From contig JBAMJV010001319.1 in the NCBI GenBank assembly GCA_037951105.1, positions 124,001 to 188,000 on the forward strand: DNA of 64,000 bases. The letters run 5' to 3'. The notes under the pieces were generated by a model. That model had not been told where the DNA came from and made no database searches. It was given only the letters and a program-made list of their open reading frames with translations. How positions within the stretch are numbered: the first letter of the stretch is position 1; every line of letters begins with the position of its first letter. The DNA is from Echinarachnius parma (lineage: Eukaryota; Echinodermata; Echinoidea; Clypeasteroida; Echinarachniidae). Shown here one piece after another: positions 1-11,274 of this stretch. Made by a program: the position numbers and the translations under genes.

Positions 1-438
1 TAACGCCCTTCTCATTCTCACTTGACAATATCAGAAATGGAAATGGCCATAGAATATAATACGTCATGTAAGATGACTAGTGTCCCTGGCACAAGGACAT
101 CATCAGTAATTAGTGAAAAATGTGACGTTTGCTGACTGTGCAGACTATGCAGTACGTAGTAATAGAAAATGAAAATGGCTATTACAACGAAACATAATCT
201 AGTTCACTTTCACGGGATACTCTAGTTGTCCCAGAAGGTCTGGTCATAAGGGAAAACAATCACTTGTCATTATCGTTAATGCGATGAAACGACTTTGACG
301 CACATGCACAGGACTAAGCTATATGTGTACGCAGTATCAGAGAAGGGTAATTGCTATTTAACTCATTCAGGACTGATTGATTTTGGTAAACATATACATT
401 ATTTGTAGACCCCATCCCAAGTATTATCAGGACTAGTC

Positions 439-478
439 TTAAAGGGACTTAGTAACAATGTCCAAATCCTCAAAATAA
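439..478. repeat. Fragment of TTAA MITE family A
   Basis: TTAA followed by AAGGGACTTAGTAACA and TGTCCAAATCCTCAAAATA, the same terminal sequence as the full elements at 28786 and 55112. Only this end is recognisable here. A more decayed piece with the motif GATCTAGTAACT and a related interior lies at about 1090-1240. Confidence 0.6.
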
Positions 479-959
479 AATTCATCATTACATCTATTCT
501 TTAGTAAGTTTATCCATGGCTTTATAATCTGGTTTCTGTATCAGTTTGTGGGTAATCCAATCATAAGACACACAAAAAGAACCGCAAGTGAAAATGTTAC
601 GGAATGACATTGAAATCCTGCCAAGTCTAGATGCGATACGTAGTATCAGAAAAGGTTAATTGCTATTAAACTGTAATGTGACCCAGTTTAGCGTCACAGG
701 ACGCAAATTGTTACACAAGGTCAGATCGTGAGCGGAAACCATCAGCCGTCGTTAGCATAAATGTGACGGAATGACGTTGACCGACTGCGCAGACTTTGGC
801 CGATTAGGAATCGGAGAAGCAGATGTGGATTGGATATTAAAGAGATCTACATTGTAGAGGGCTAGCCGATTGGGGGGGAGGGCATTTAAATGTATTTTGT
901 TATATTTTATACAAGATTTTGTTTTCCTGTATGCTTTTTCATTGTTTTTTGTCAAATCA

Positions 960-1014
960 TATTGAGGGGAGGGGCACATGCCCCCCATGGCCGCCCCCAG
1001 TAGTTACGCCACTG
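960..1014. repeat. End of a dispersed repeat with GTAGTTACGCCACTG terminus
   Basis: A G-rich then C-rich stretch ends in CAGTAGTTACGCCACTG. Related ends (a GCAGTGCCATAGCG start, or CCACTG ends after C-rich sequence) bound elements at 21036-21213 and 29058-29216. It looks like one terminus of an old non-autonomous DNA transposon family; the other end was not located with confidence. Confidence 0.4.
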
Positions 1015-3116
1015 AAATAAAATAGTTGGTGTGCATGTTCCTACCCATAATGCATGTGTCTATTAGAGCCTTCTTTAATTTAAGTCTTCTTAGATCTAGT
1101 AACTATTTTGACATACAATATGCACAAAATGACGTGGGGTTGTGATCTTGTAATAACCAATGAGTGATGATTAAAAATTCAATGGTAGATGAATCTCATA
1201 TGGCCGAGTGATTAGCAAAAATGCAAAATGCTATTCGCTTTTAAACTCATTTCCATAAGTTTGATCCTGGGACTTTTTAAAGATAAAACATGAATAATAC
1301 AGAATTAATGTTTAATTTTAGGGGGCTACTTTTCCAAATCTGATGGATATCCAGTAATTTTTAATATAATACCCTATGGTACTTTTAGGGGCTACCTACC
1401 GATTTCAGGGGGCTATTTTGAAAATTAGGGGGCAAAATCGCCCTCAGCCCTCGTATATGTCCCACTAACAAAAAAAGGTGAGAAAGAAAAGTTGGTTTCC
1501 TATTTTCTGTTTAATATTAAGAGGAAAAAACAACCAGAAAAACCCCTTAGAGATACATGTACATGTACAAGTGAGTTAGGTAAATTCAGACACAGTTACT
1601 AGATCCCTTTAACAAAAGGATCCCTTTAATCAACATTGATGGCAGCATTACAGTCAGTGCATAGATATTTAGTGATTATATGCGGTCATAATATGATTCA
1701 ATCTACAACATGACATCTCTAATTTCCTGATAAACTGAAAGCTGTGTACTCTGTTTATCCAATGCTACTGGAAAGTACCATACAATAGGATTGAATTGTT
1801 TACTTCCATTGAACAAATTTACAAGAACATATAACAAAAAATATAAACCAATATCTTAAGAATATGAATTTGGAAAGAATTGATTGAAGTGGTTATTAAA
1901 TATGTGTAGATTATTCATTGAAGTTCTATTTTTATAAAATTATTCTTCATCAGAAATTAATTCTCGCAGTATTAATCACAAAATTACTGAGGGCTGGGTA
2001 TGTGACAAATATGTTAATAATTTATTTCATGATTATTGAAGCTTCATTCAAAGATGGGTCATGAATTACATTTGTAATTCTTCCATATACTCTGCTTGAT
2101 ATGTTTTTAACATGATGAGAAAAGAAATATTAGCAACGAAGTAAAACATCTTGCTCGGTTGCCTTCTTGAAATCAAAATCTCTTGAACTGGTTAATAAAT
2201 CAAGATGTTTTGAATGTTCGATGATATATGACGAATAATAAACACAAATGATATCTACATACAGTGTACATGTAATTTTCACATCTAGGATTTTGTCAAC
2301 ATATATCCAATACATGAAAAGCAATAATATTAAAAACAATAAAATAACAAGGTCAATGTTATAACAAATGACCTCGGATATGTTTTTCATTTCATTGTAT
2401 CTTAGGATTTGTCTTTATTATCAAAGGTGCATGTAGCGGAAAAAATCCTCCTCAAGGGTAGTTGCAGATATAGTTCTACTGATACTGGATCTATTGCCTC
2501 AATCAAATATTTATTGTTGGTTTGGATTGTAAAGATAACCATCCTTTAGTTTTCACTTTCAACAGCTGAAGTGTTGATGTTTTATTAAAGAAATTGCGCT
2601 TAATTTTGCACTTGGCAATGCCTAGAAAATTGTGTACATGTAGGTTGGGTTCGTGAAAGGTGTTTATGTGGCAAACATTGTTCAAGTGTGTTGATTTATT
2701 GTCAATATATTTTTGTGTTTTTTTAAAATTTGCTTTGTCAAACTTGGCCAATTTGTAGGTCGGACGTGCCAAATCACAATTCTTGTTAAATTTTCATTTT
2801 GCCTACTAAAGAATTATTGATTTTATTTCAATATGTTGGAAATATTACAAGATTAAGATTATTTCCCTTTGTAGTAACAGTGCTTTAAAGAGACTCGCGA
2901 AAGGGCCGCCTTTGGCGGCCTTTCGCTTTGTGTGAGCGATATAAGGTGTTGAAAGGACGTACTTGAGAGTTGACACAATGGTGGATTGGAAAAACAAAAG
3001 AAGTTGGTGAATGTGATCCTAAACAGAATTATAGCACGTGTGCACCGTAAGAGTTTGATGTTAAAGTGTATTTTGAAGAGGTTATTTGTCAGTCTATACT
3101 AAAATTAGCGCATTTA

Positions 3117-3147
<31 letters not shown>

Positions 3148-3363
3148 GGAGTAAAATATTGAAAATATATCATGCATTTGTTTTGCATTTTGATGTTTTT
3201 TTAAATTCAAATTTGCCTAAAAGAAACATTATTTAAATGAGCTAATCTGTTTGAAGGTGGTAACACTATATTCACACAATTGTTTATATTATATCATCCA
3301 ACTCAAGTTCCTTCATGGTTGTTTGAGTCTGCAGGTGTGATACACTTAACAGGTTACCATTAC

Positions 3364-3526
3364 TACAGTGGAACCTCGTTATAAATAGGTTGGATATAAC
3401 AATACCCTCTTGATTTCGCTGGTCCCAACTCTTTATATTTGATATACTAGTAGCGAGAAACCCGATATAGCAAGGTAATTTTCATGGCTTCTAGGCTGGT
3501 CCTCGTCATAACGAGTTTCCCCTGTA
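3364..3526. repeat. Pogo-like MITE flanked by TA
   Basis: It begins TACAGTGGAACCTCGTTAT and ends ATAACGAGTTTCCCCTGTA, an imperfect terminal inverted repeat with TA at both ends. The CAGTGGAACCTCGTTATAA-type terminus is typical of pogo/Tc1-mariner superfamily elements. The 163-bp body has no coding capacity, so the element is non-autonomous. Confidence 0.7.
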
Positions 3527-3751
3527 TTATAATATGCAAGCATTGTTGAACAAATGTATGATAGAGTGCAAATTCACGTATTCAGACCCCCAAGATAATG
3601 AAATGGGTGACCTGAAGAAGTAAAAATGGAAAAGAAATCATGAACAATACTCTAGTCTAGATGCACACGTGTTTTTTAACTGTAACTTAGCAGTGTTTAC
3701 AGCCACACACGTGTGTGGCTTTATAGCCACGCCCACACTCAAAGGGGTAGT

Positions 3752-4520
3752 TTTGGAGAGAGGGGGTTAAAGCTATCATTCTGCATCTTTGGTCTACTAT
3801 AGCTGCGCTCATCTGGACTGGTAAGTACCTTATTCAAAATTAATTGTACAATTGTCAATAGAATTATAATATGAGTATGACATTGTTATTGACAGTGTCA
3901 GATGAGTTTAAAAGACTCGTAGAGATTATTTATTGGCTAGCCTCCCTATCCTAGCACCATTATAATTATATGAGCCATTATTACCATTTTGCTAACACTA
4001 ACATAACAGTGGTCAGAGTCCAAAGTGGGCATTTGGAAAAATTGTGTGGCAAAAGAGATGCAGAGCATATCATTTCCACTTCCAGACCTGTACAACAAAA
4101 TTGTATGTGCAGAGGTCTGTATAGCTAGACAGTCAAGATGAAGGTCAAAGGTCAATTAACGTGACTGTCTTCATTATTTATAAATTATTTAATAATTTAT
4201 TATACCACACAATCTTTCCAAATTGACTCTGACCACTGTTAGTGTTAGCAAAATGGTAATGGCTCATATAAGTATAATGGTGCTAGGATAAGGAGTAAGG
4301 CTTAATAGGGAGGCTAGCCAATAAATAATGACTCCAAGTCTTTTAATCACATCTGACACTGTCAATGTCAATGACAATGTCATACTCATATATTATAATT
4401 CGATTGACAATTGTACAATTAATTTTGAATAAGGTACTTACCAGAGTCCAGATGAGCGCAGATATAGGAGTAGACCAAAGATGCAGAATGATAGCTTGAA
4501 CCCCCCTCTCTGCAGCAAAT
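3752..4520. repeat. Foldback element with ~260-bp inverted arms
   Basis: The left arm (about 3752-4022) contains GCTATCATTCTGCATCTTTGG, GGTAAGTACCTTATTC and GGCTAGCCTCCCTA. The right arm (about 4228-4520) contains their reverse complements in reverse order, such as TAGGGAGGCTAGCC and CCAAAGATGCAGAATGATAGC. The arms are about 90% alike by eye and separated by about 205 bp. There is no coding capacity. It is best read as a foldback/MITE insertion. Confidence 0.8.
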
Positions 4521-4539
4521 AATCAACAAATTGCAATTT

Positions 4540-4800
4540 GGACATGACTTCAAAACAGAATTTATTTGGTGAATGCAATTACGCAAGTTGTATAGTGTAT
4601 TGGATGCATGCGATATGCATGTATGTTGCATGCAATTGTACGGCCGTACGTCGTACTGCACTGTTGGCGCGCGTACGTATAGCGATCGATCGGCAGCAGC
4701 GCATAATGCAATCTCTATATCGTGGCCGGATCCGAATATGGCATGCAATATCCGTTGCCATGGCCATCCTCTTTCAAGAACTACTATTTTGAGTTTTAAT
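4540..4800. other. Intronic stretch with overlapping short open frames, no gene recognised
   Basis: Short open frames overlap on both strands here, in sequence rich in palindromic hexamers (CGGCCG, GCGCGC, CGATCG, GGATCC, GCATGC). None shows a domain, and overlapping frames on both strands at one place argue against coding. I call it non-coding intron. Confidence 0.5.
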
Positions 4801-5092
4801 ATTTCATTTCGAGATTTCAAACAACTTATTTAAAAAATCGAAAACCTTTAGAATGATCTGCAGTCAGAACGAAACACACGTGGAATTTTTTCAGCCCGAG
4901 GCGTGCAAAACCCTAAAAGTTTTTCTACGTCAAAGGATTTCCTTACTCAAATTATAATATAGATTAGTAAAACATATGTATAAGATTAGTTAGAAGGCAA
5001 TTGTCAATACATTTTGATCGAAGGCATGGTAGAAAAACAATGCAAAGAAACAAGGTGGATAATAACTAGGCCAATCATTGCTCCTGGGTAGT

Positions 5093-5477
5093 TTAAAGGG
5101 ATCTAGTAACTTTGTTGACATGTGCAAAAAGTGATGAATGATTGATACAATGTATATTGTTGTTATCTGATATGTCCACTGGGTATCGTGTGAGAACTTC
5201 AAGTTAAATGGACGTTATATGGCCAAGTAATGAGCAAAAATATAAAGTGATATTCACTAACTCATTGCACTGACTTTGTACACGGTGAAAACTATCCAGT
5301 GGATAGTTAAACATCTAAACACTTCAATCGTAAATATCTTTTTAACAGAAGGGAAATTTGAAAAACTGAAACCTGTCCCATGCTTCTATTGATAATAGAA
5401 TACAACAAGGTATGAAAGAACTGCAAGAGTTCGAAGTAAGTTTTGAGGATTTGGACAATGTTGCTAGATCCCTTTAA
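5093..5477. repeat. TTAA-flanked MITE, family A (full copy)
   Basis: TTAA target repeats flank terminal inverted repeats AGGGATCTAGTAACT and GTTGCTAGATCCCT. TTAA target duplication with AGGG-type ends is the signature of piggyBac-like transposition. The 385-bp body has no coding capacity. Full copies are also at 11754, 24808, 28786 and 55112. Confidence 0.8.
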
Positions 5478-6063
5478 ATGATTTCAGTGACCTTAGTAGA
5501 AAGTAAATTTTGTAATCCATCCATCTTTCAAATTCACCTGTTCTCTGGCTATAGAATTCAGTGTCCTATTATTTTAACCTGTTCCGTACTAGTCTACTAG
5601 ATGATGAAATTCCCTCAAGAGTTAATACATGTTCACTAGGTTTCTATAGGCCGCAATGTGTTGCAATCCATAGAAATCAGCTAAATTTCTAGAGAATTTG
5701 TCTTTTAAAAATAATTCATGTGCACAAAATATATTTGTAATGTACAGTAGCAGGATGGATTCTTATTTTAACTTGGTAAAAGGATTATAAAAATAACCAC
5801 TGATTCATAGAATCTGACTAGAAAGGAAAAGAGCCTGATACTTAGACTAGAAGCAATTCATTTGCCTTGCATCGTTTGAATCATATATCACGATAAGCTT
5901 ACAAATTTCACCAACTAGGTGTACATAATTATTCTTGTGGTTCATGGTATATTTTACTGTACTTGAAGATGCCTACACAAGGAGGACAATATATATTTAA
6001 CCCTTTGAATGCCAATGTTGCAAACTTGCACCACACAACATGCATAAATCCCATTGAGTTGCT

Positions 6064-6327
6064 ATATGTGACAGGCTATAGCAAAAATCTGGCACTTGTC
6101 GGTAAAATAAAAATCTAGATTTTAATACCATTGCAAAGGCCTCATCACAAGCTTTCATTTGATCCTTTGATCTAACTAATTGTTCAATAATTGGCGAAGA
6201 TATGATTGTTTCAATTTTACAATCATAGGTCTTTTAATACACACATTGTGTGAACTTAACTTGCCCATTTCTTCAAAACATGAATTAGCGACAAGTGCCG
6301 GGTTTTGCTATAGCCGGTCACATAAAT
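6064..6327. repeat. MITE family F, ends ATGTGACCGGCTATAGCAAAA
   Basis: It starts ATGTGACAGGCTATAGCAAAA and ends TTTTGCTATAGCCGGTCACAT, an inverted repeat of about 22 bp. The whole 260-bp element recurs at 54320-54577, with shared interior stretches such as AATTGGCGAAG and GATTGTTTCAATTTTACAATC. Non-autonomous DNA transposon. Confidence 0.8.
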
Positions 6328-7765
6328 GACAAGCTAGGAATTATATACAATGCACCAGAGATGTTGTCTCTCTGTAACACATTGGTTCCAGCCACAAGCA
6401 GATCCGGTGGTTTGTGGCTTTAATTGGCAAGAAATCTTTATCCTTCTGGCATTTTCCAGAGTTTCTTGATATTGCAACAATTCTTGATCCACAGATAATA
6501 TGACAGGCATTTATAGTAGGCTTCACCCATAGCAGACAGCTTGCTCTTTGTAAAGGACACAAACTCTATAGACCTCGGTCTGAATATTTTAGGGATCAGT
6601 TGTGAACTGAAATACACCCTTTTTTGTGACAGGTTAACGTTTTTTTGGAAATAACTGAAAAAACTACAGCACTTATAAAAACAACAATATATAATATTAC
6701 TTATAATGATAGTAATGAGCAACTGTTATGAAGTGCATAGCACATAGTGATTAAGCATGTCTGTATGGGCTAAAGAGAAAAGAGAAACAAAGAAACACAA
6801 AATAATAATATTTTGATACTATACATGTATATGGATATTACATTTTTTTTTTGGGGGGGGGGGGGGGGCTCAAGTAATGAATGATCAAGTTCAAGAATTA
6901 TGTTTTAGTTGCATTGAACTGTAGAAACAATGCTAGTATTCAAGTACATGTACCTATGTTATCATTACAATTTAAACCAGTAACACGTAAGGAGGGATCT
7001 TTATCACCACTTCATATGTGGGCTTTAAAAATAACCGTATATTCCAAGTATAGTGCCATTTATACACTGAAGATGTGGAGTGCGCGGTATGTGTGCAAAA
7101 CTGTTGGGAAATAAAGAGTTCATTACGATGTGCCACATGTTTTGATATGTGGGGTTTCAAAAATAACCCATCGGTGCTCGTATGCGGCCAACAGTTGCTG
7201 CAATTGGTTAACAAGATCAAGGGGGCTGATTTGGCCCCGGGCCATTAGGGGGGATTTAGCGCCGAGCGGGTTGTGCAGTAACCATGCAGCATACAGCTTG
7301 CCTTTGAACCCAGTTGAGATGATTTGAGTTTGTTGTTCATATGCTTGTTTCTCATACTACAATTCAGCACGATGAATTTCAAACAGTCCTAAATTGGTTA
7401 AAGAGATCTTTGTTATTAGTTTATTCCCAAAAGTGATATTTGAGACTTGTGATTTAAAGATACTTCTCAGTGATGTGATATAGTTTCATAAAATAAAAAA
7501 AAAAACACCATTTTAGCAAATGGAACAAGGTGAACATTAATGGCAAATGTGACCACCTACTGCCCATTTACTTTAACTAAAGTAACATTTAAAAAAGGCT
7601 CAGTGCACACTTTTCATTCAATCATAAATATTTCCATAATAAAGGAGGCATTTGAAAAAATCAAAACAAATTTAATTGTTCTGTTAATACTATAAGCCAA
7701 ACAACAATTTACAAGAGAAATGTTTAATTGATTTTGGTTTAATTTGACAAAGTTAATTGATCACT

Positions 7766-8216
7766 TTAAAGGAACTACAGCGTCTAGATGGCCTAATTTT
7801 TACAATTGGGCTCTCTATAATTAATTTTTCCTCAAGAAAAAGAATTTGGCAGTCAATTCCCATGAAATCAATACATTTTTGGGTAATTAGTGTCCTGGGA
7901 ATGCCCCTTTTAAATCGCCAAAATGTGACGTCATCTAAAGAACTTCGCCCCATAGTCTCTGTACACGACGTCTTTCTAAATTCTCTAGATGACGTAAGCC
8001 GATGAATTGTCAATCACATGTCAATCACGCTGCTGATTTTGGACCCTAAATGTGGGCGGGGCGTAAACTGGCTGCTAAGTTAGATTTGGCATCACAAAAT
8101 TAGCCTAAAATCACTACTGTGTTTATTTTCATGGAGTTTTTTTCGGTAGACCTAGTTTACAAGTCATCAACTATGGAATAAGTGCCAACATTTGTTGTAT
8201 TCTTTAGTTCCTTTAA
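7766..8216. repeat. TTAA-flanked MITE, terminal GGAACTACAG / CTTTAGTTCC
   Basis: TTAA at both ends. The terminal repeats are AAAGGAACTACAG on the left and CTTTAGTTCCTTT on the right. The 451-bp interior contains short open frames on both strands but no transposase motif. I class it with the other TTAA elements as a separate family seen once here. Confidence 0.65.
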
Positions 8217-9386
8217 CCCTTCATAGATTTGATTTGATTTGATATTGGTGAAACAAACACTAAAAAAGTGTGTTGATAATCTTCGGAAGATGTGAACTAA
8301 GTGTATATATGCAATTTTTTTTAAAGAGTCTGCCCTCCAATCACCAGTCCTCATGGGTCATATTTACGTTTAATTGACCCATGTTTTTACTTTCATCATA
8401 CATACCCTATTTCATTGTCAATAGAGGGGAATTGTATTGTACACCATGCCATCTCCTTATGGCACACAACACTTCATAATAGCTTCCTGATGTGCACCCA
8501 AAGGGATATATCAAGTACATGTAAAAACTCCCAATTTTATACACCGTTTCAGCAAATTATCACACTTTATAACTGATGGATATATGAACAAGAATTCAGC
8601 TTTGTTTTTTGTTTCTCTCTATCTTCCTCTGCCCCTCTCCTTGTCTTTCCTACTCTCTATTTCTTTCTCTCTCTGTTATATACTCTTACATACACAGACA
8701 CATTTACAAACACACATTATTAATTTTTGTTAAAACCCATAACTTCTGTTTACCGTTAATTACTCTACAATTTTAGACAATTGGAGTAATTTCATCTTCT
8801 TTTACAAATATCGTTGCATAGAATATATAATACTTTTGTGTATTTGATTTTCGTCAGCTTGTGTAGCGATAATGGATGGATGCATTTCACTAATTAGATA
8901 CCTGAGGCCATGATACCTTTATAGTTAGCCTCATTTCGAAAGTTATTATTCTGATATTACTTCAGTACAAATTGCCTAATCTATTACCTCCTGCTCTGTG
9001 TCATTCCAGTAGGGTTTATACAATATACTGCAGGTTCACTGGGCATTGGGTTAGATTGTGTTTAGATTCTACATTTTATCAGACAATGTTGTTCAAAAGT
9101 TGTTTGCAATGCATGTATACCAAATACAGTACCTCATGATCAAGCTTCAGGCTCTGTTATAATGTTCTAGCAAGATTTTTTTCTTTTCTTGTCATTTCTA
9201 CGAAATTCTCAATTCAGCAGAATACATCTTTGGTATGATTTTAGGAATTATCTTTTTTTTTCTTCAATCCTATTTTTCTGTATGATCCCATGAGTTCTCA
9301 TTTTTTAAATTAATTTTTACAAGGACCCTACTATGTGTCTTTATAATATGTCATTTCTGTTGAATGTTCATGTAACTGTAATGTTC

Positions 9387-9479
9387 TTAACTCATTCAGG
9401 ACTGGTCCCAAAAATACTGTGGCTTGGGTCTATTGAGAATGCATGTTATAGCAAAATCAATCAGTTTTGAATGGGTTAA
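9387..9479. repeat. Short palindromic TTAA element (~93 bp), family G
   Basis: TTAA-CTCATTCAGGACTGGTCC at the left and TTTTGAATGGG-TTAA at the right, with interior GGGTCTATTGAGAATGCATG. Similar 75-100-bp units occur near 17840, 29362, 30846, 52947 and 61625. The ends are inverted repeats and the flanks are TTAA, so these look like minimal TTAA MITEs. Confidence 0.6.
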
Positions 9480-10334
9480 TTTCTCACTCCCTAATATCAC
9501 ATTTGTTGTGTTGACTGTGTGTATGTTTGTTAGCACATTGACATTGGGAACCCATTAGTCTATGTTAAAAGTCAATAGGGATCTCATAATCTCAAAGGGG
9601 CAGGGTAACTATATTGTTTTCCCTTTTCTTTATATATCATAAGGGTGAATGTGAAGTTTATTAAAGTGATCCCTGTAAAGTGTCAGATATTGCACAAAAT
9701 GACATTTGAGACTTCAATCCTATATCAATATCATTATAAAATACAATTGAAAGATTTGTGAAAGTTTGAAAGAAAACGAAGACTGTTTACCTAGTGAAAA
9801 AAACGAATATTGAGTTAATATTTTATCACCGAATACTGATGGCCTGCCGTAGATTTGTCGCAGTAATAATCATCCGTTTGCGATATCCGCACCCATGTAT
9901 GTTTACAGATGGTACAGAATTCATGGAATTTGCGCGCGCTCGGCTCAAAATTCAGTCGGGTCGGGAAGGTTTCCCACGTGCGCTGGCCGGACGTGTTCAG
10001 CTACGGCAATTGTACTTTTTATCAAAAGCGTTGCTAACGCTTTTGAAATAATGATTTTCAATGATAATTATCTTCATACTAAAGGGACATTTGAACAAAT
10101 CTAACCCTATTTTATTCTTCTCTTACCATAAGCTAAACAACAGAAGAGAAACGAGGAAGCTCCAAGTATTTTTCGCGGAGTTAGACACTTTACAGGCATC
10201 ACTTTAATTCCTTTTTATTGCAATGTTATGCCTGCCAGATTTAATGTATTATTTTCTTACTTTAACTGTCTATGCTTAACTGTAGGTCGATACAATGTAT
10301 CTGTATAGTGTGGATACATGGAACTATTTTCCAA

Positions 10335-10426
10335 TTGTTTTAAGTGTCAAATTATTGTAACTACCATGGCAACAGCTAAAATGCTTGATGCTGATTGGCT
10401 GTTGCCATAATTGGACACTTACAACA
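10335..10426. repeat. Small palindromic MITE, family D
   Basis: AAGTGTCAAATTATTGTAACT...ATAATTGGACACTT inverted termini around a core with CATGGCAACAGC and GCTGATTGGCTGTTGCCA. Two more copies lie at 33842-33943 and 51129-51226; the core is inverted in one of them. About 92-100 bp. Confidence 0.75.
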
Positions 10427-10559
10427 TTTAGCAAAGTTGTATGTAACAGGGCCCAGATTCTCTGAGCATCACACAGAGATGAAATTTGAAATCCTTTGTA
10501 TTTGTTCCCATTGTTTGTTTGCCAATTCTGGAGGAAAAAAATGACAGTTATTCGACAGC

Positions 10560-11067
10560 GTGTTCACAAACAACAAATTTTCATCCCTTTAATCATGACT
10601 AAAGAATCATGACTAATGGCAAGCCCTTTGTGTAAAAACTAGATACACTCTGTTTTCTCAGATAAACTCAGTTTTTCTCAGATAAACTCAGTTTATCTCC
10701 AGATAAACACAGTTTATCAGAAAAACTCAGTTTATCAGTTGATAGACTCTGTCTATCTGGTGATAAACTGAGTTTATCTGAGAAAAACAGGGTTTATCTA
10801 GTTGTTACGCAAAGGGCTTGCCATATAAACACATTATCAGACAAACTCAGTTTATCAACTGATGAACTCGGTTTATCAACTGATAAACTGAGTTTTCTGA
10901 TAAACTGTGTTTATCTGGAGATTAACTGAGTGTATCTGAGAAAAACATAGTTTATCTAGTTTTTACACAAGGGCTTGCCATAGGAATTTTTAATGAGAAG
11001 CTGATTCTATAGTCAGCTGCTGATTCTTTAGTCATGGTTAAGGGCTGAACATTTTGTGTGTGAACAC
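10560..11067. repeat. Foldback element with arms built of GATAAACTCAGTTT subrepeats (TU-like)
   Basis: The outer inverted termini are GTGTTCACAAACAAC (left) and TTTTGTGTGTGAACAC (right). Inside are a second inverted pair (GGCAAGCCCTTTGTGTAAAAA and TTTTTACACAAGGGCTTGCC) and about a dozen 14-15-bp units GATAAACTCAGTTT in both orientations. Sea-urchin TU foldback transposons are known for long inverted repeats made of about 15-bp tandem units; this matches in architecture, though I cannot check sequence identity. No coding capacity. Confidence 0.75.
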
Positions 11068-11174
11068 GGGGAAAATATATATCTTTGGTGTGTTATTATG
11101 CATTAATCATATCTAACGGCTCCACTCTTAATATATCTCACCATATATTTCATATCACTCTTTGAACACTGCAG

Positions 11175-11274
11175 GTTATCTGAATGGCCTGGACACCCTG
11201 AGATTCTCGCGGGGTCACATGGATGAATTCCTGACGGTGCCTACTGCTGGCTGCAAGGATGATGATAACATCAG
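11175..11274 (+). CDS. RyR: RyR exon E1 (MIR region)
   Basis: Acceptor CTGCAG, donor CAG|GTATGT. The exon enters with two bases of a codon and leaves with two. It encodes [20 protein letters not shown], then TVPTAG and a short acidic loop. It aligns with vertebrate RyR [22 protein letters not shown], in the first MIR-type beta-trefoil segment (about residue 205-240). It is the first exon of the gene in the window; the codon it completes is GG(N), so the preceding exon ends in G. Confidence 0.93.

Larger units (their letters stand above)
1..11174 (+). other. Upstream intron (3' part) of the RyR gene
   Basis: No exon was recognised on either strand before E1. Because E1 starts inside a codon and corresponds to about RyR residue 205, this stretch should be the 3' part of the preceding intron. 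It is AT-rich and carries several inverted-repeat elements (listed separately), a C/A run at 3118-3147 and a G run near 6850-6869. Short open frames here have no recognisable domain and overlap repeats. A missed short exon cannot be ruled out, but none is needed for phase within the window. Confidence 0.7.

Noticed and set aside
4419-4833. Overlapping open frames on both strands as a small gene
   Set aside because: Frames on both strands overlap each other and the right arm of a foldback element; no domain, splice or codon signal.
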